From JBKBIP01 sp046297495 (GTDB lineage Bacteria; Planctomycetota; Planctomycetia; Gemmatales; Gemmataceae): a stretch of 15,218 bases of DNA. A program made the translations under genes and the position numbers. Below are positions 15,033 to 15,218 of this stretch, one piece after another (position 1 is the stretch's first letter; each line of letters opens with the position of its first letter). The stretch covers positions 1-15,218 of the forward strand of contig JBKBIP010000062.1 in the NCBI GenBank assembly GCA_046297495.1, given 5' to 3'. Under the pieces are notes generated by a model. That model was not told the origin of the DNA. It made no database searches and saw nothing but the letters and a program-made list of their open reading frames with translations.

Positions 15033-15218
15033 TTACTGCACGCTCAGTTTCGACAAATGCGTGTCCAGCGCCTTCTGTTGATTGAGGATGGCCGTTTGCA
15101 AGGTCTTGATCTCCCCTTGCAGCTTCTCGATCTCCGCTTCTTGATCGTCGAACTTTTGCAGATACTTCTTGTAGGCCGCCGCCGTCGCCGGCATCTCTTT
15201 CAGGTTCTGCCGCAAGCG
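15033..15218 (-). CDS. C-terminal end of a coiled-coil protein, possibly DUF4139-like (runs off the right edge)
   Basis: About 61 C-terminal residues are visible, ending THLSKLSVQ at a TAA (15033-15035). The gene continues past the right edge, so its start is not visible. The sequence LRQNLKEM, then AAYKKYLQKFDDQEAEIEKL, then a long Gln/Leu/Lys heptad pattern is a clear coiled coil. The order RQNLK-YLQK-QEAEIEKL recalls the C-terminus of DUF4139 (mucoidy-inhibitor MuiA-like) proteins. That is recall from pattern only and could equally be another coiled-coil tail. A well-formed intrinsic terminator follows the stop. It converges on the FHA gene across a gap of about 120 bp. Confidence 0.65.
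   Translation of the reverse strand, partial: RLRQNLKEMPATAAAYKKYLQKFDDQEAEIEKLQGEIKTLQTAILNQQKALDTHLSKLSVQ

Overview
The window looks like chromosomal DNA from a GC-rich bacterium, most likely a planctomycete (possibly Gemmatales). The reasons are the gene content and protein style: a tandem pair of FHA genes, one of them a one-pass membrane protein with a Pro-rich linker and FecR-like tail; a large PAS hybrid histidine kinase; a SEC-C/TPR protein; a Gfo/Idh/MocA oxidoreductase; and secreted helical proteins with no recognised family. This placement rests on protein style alone. No RNA genes, mobile elements, CRISPR arrays or phage genes were seen.

Layout. (1) The left third is on the minus strand. 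A SEC-C/TPR protein (6550-4436) is followed, after a 289-bp gap with a candidate -10 element, by a 1368-residue membrane hybrid histidine kinase (4146-40). A response regulator begins inside the 3' end of the kinase gene (89 to the left edge, partial). (2) A Gfo/Idh/MocA oxidoreductase runs the other way (6667-7926), sharing a 116-bp divergent gap with the SEC-C gene. (3) A class I-like HMG-CoA reductase (10209-8911) and a UbiA-superfamily prenyltransferase (8918-8004) form a minus-strand pair overlapping by 8 bp. They converge on the oxidoreductase. (4) From 10473 rightward on the plus strand lie a 66-residue two-helix membrane protein, a secreted helical protein (10863-11996), a soluble double-FHA protein (12062-12904) and an FHA-transmembrane-FecR-like protein (12904-14913) whose start overlaps the previous stop by 1 nt. 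(5) At the right edge is the 3' end of a minus-strand gene with a coiled-coil C-terminus, followed by an intrinsic terminator.

How the genes work together. Three modules stand out. The left one is a two-component phosphorelay in which one polypeptide carries sensor, kinase, two receivers and an HPt domain and is translationally coupled to a separate receiver protein. The middle one is a likely isoprenoid or prenyl-lipid module: a mevalonate-forming reductase coupled to a membrane prenyltransferase with an unusual second Asp-rich motif. The right one looks like a phosphothreonine-reading envelope system: two adjacent FHA proteins, one with a GarA/OdhI-like threonine motif ahead of its first FHA domain and the other crossing the membrane. 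No Ser/Thr kinase is present in the window.
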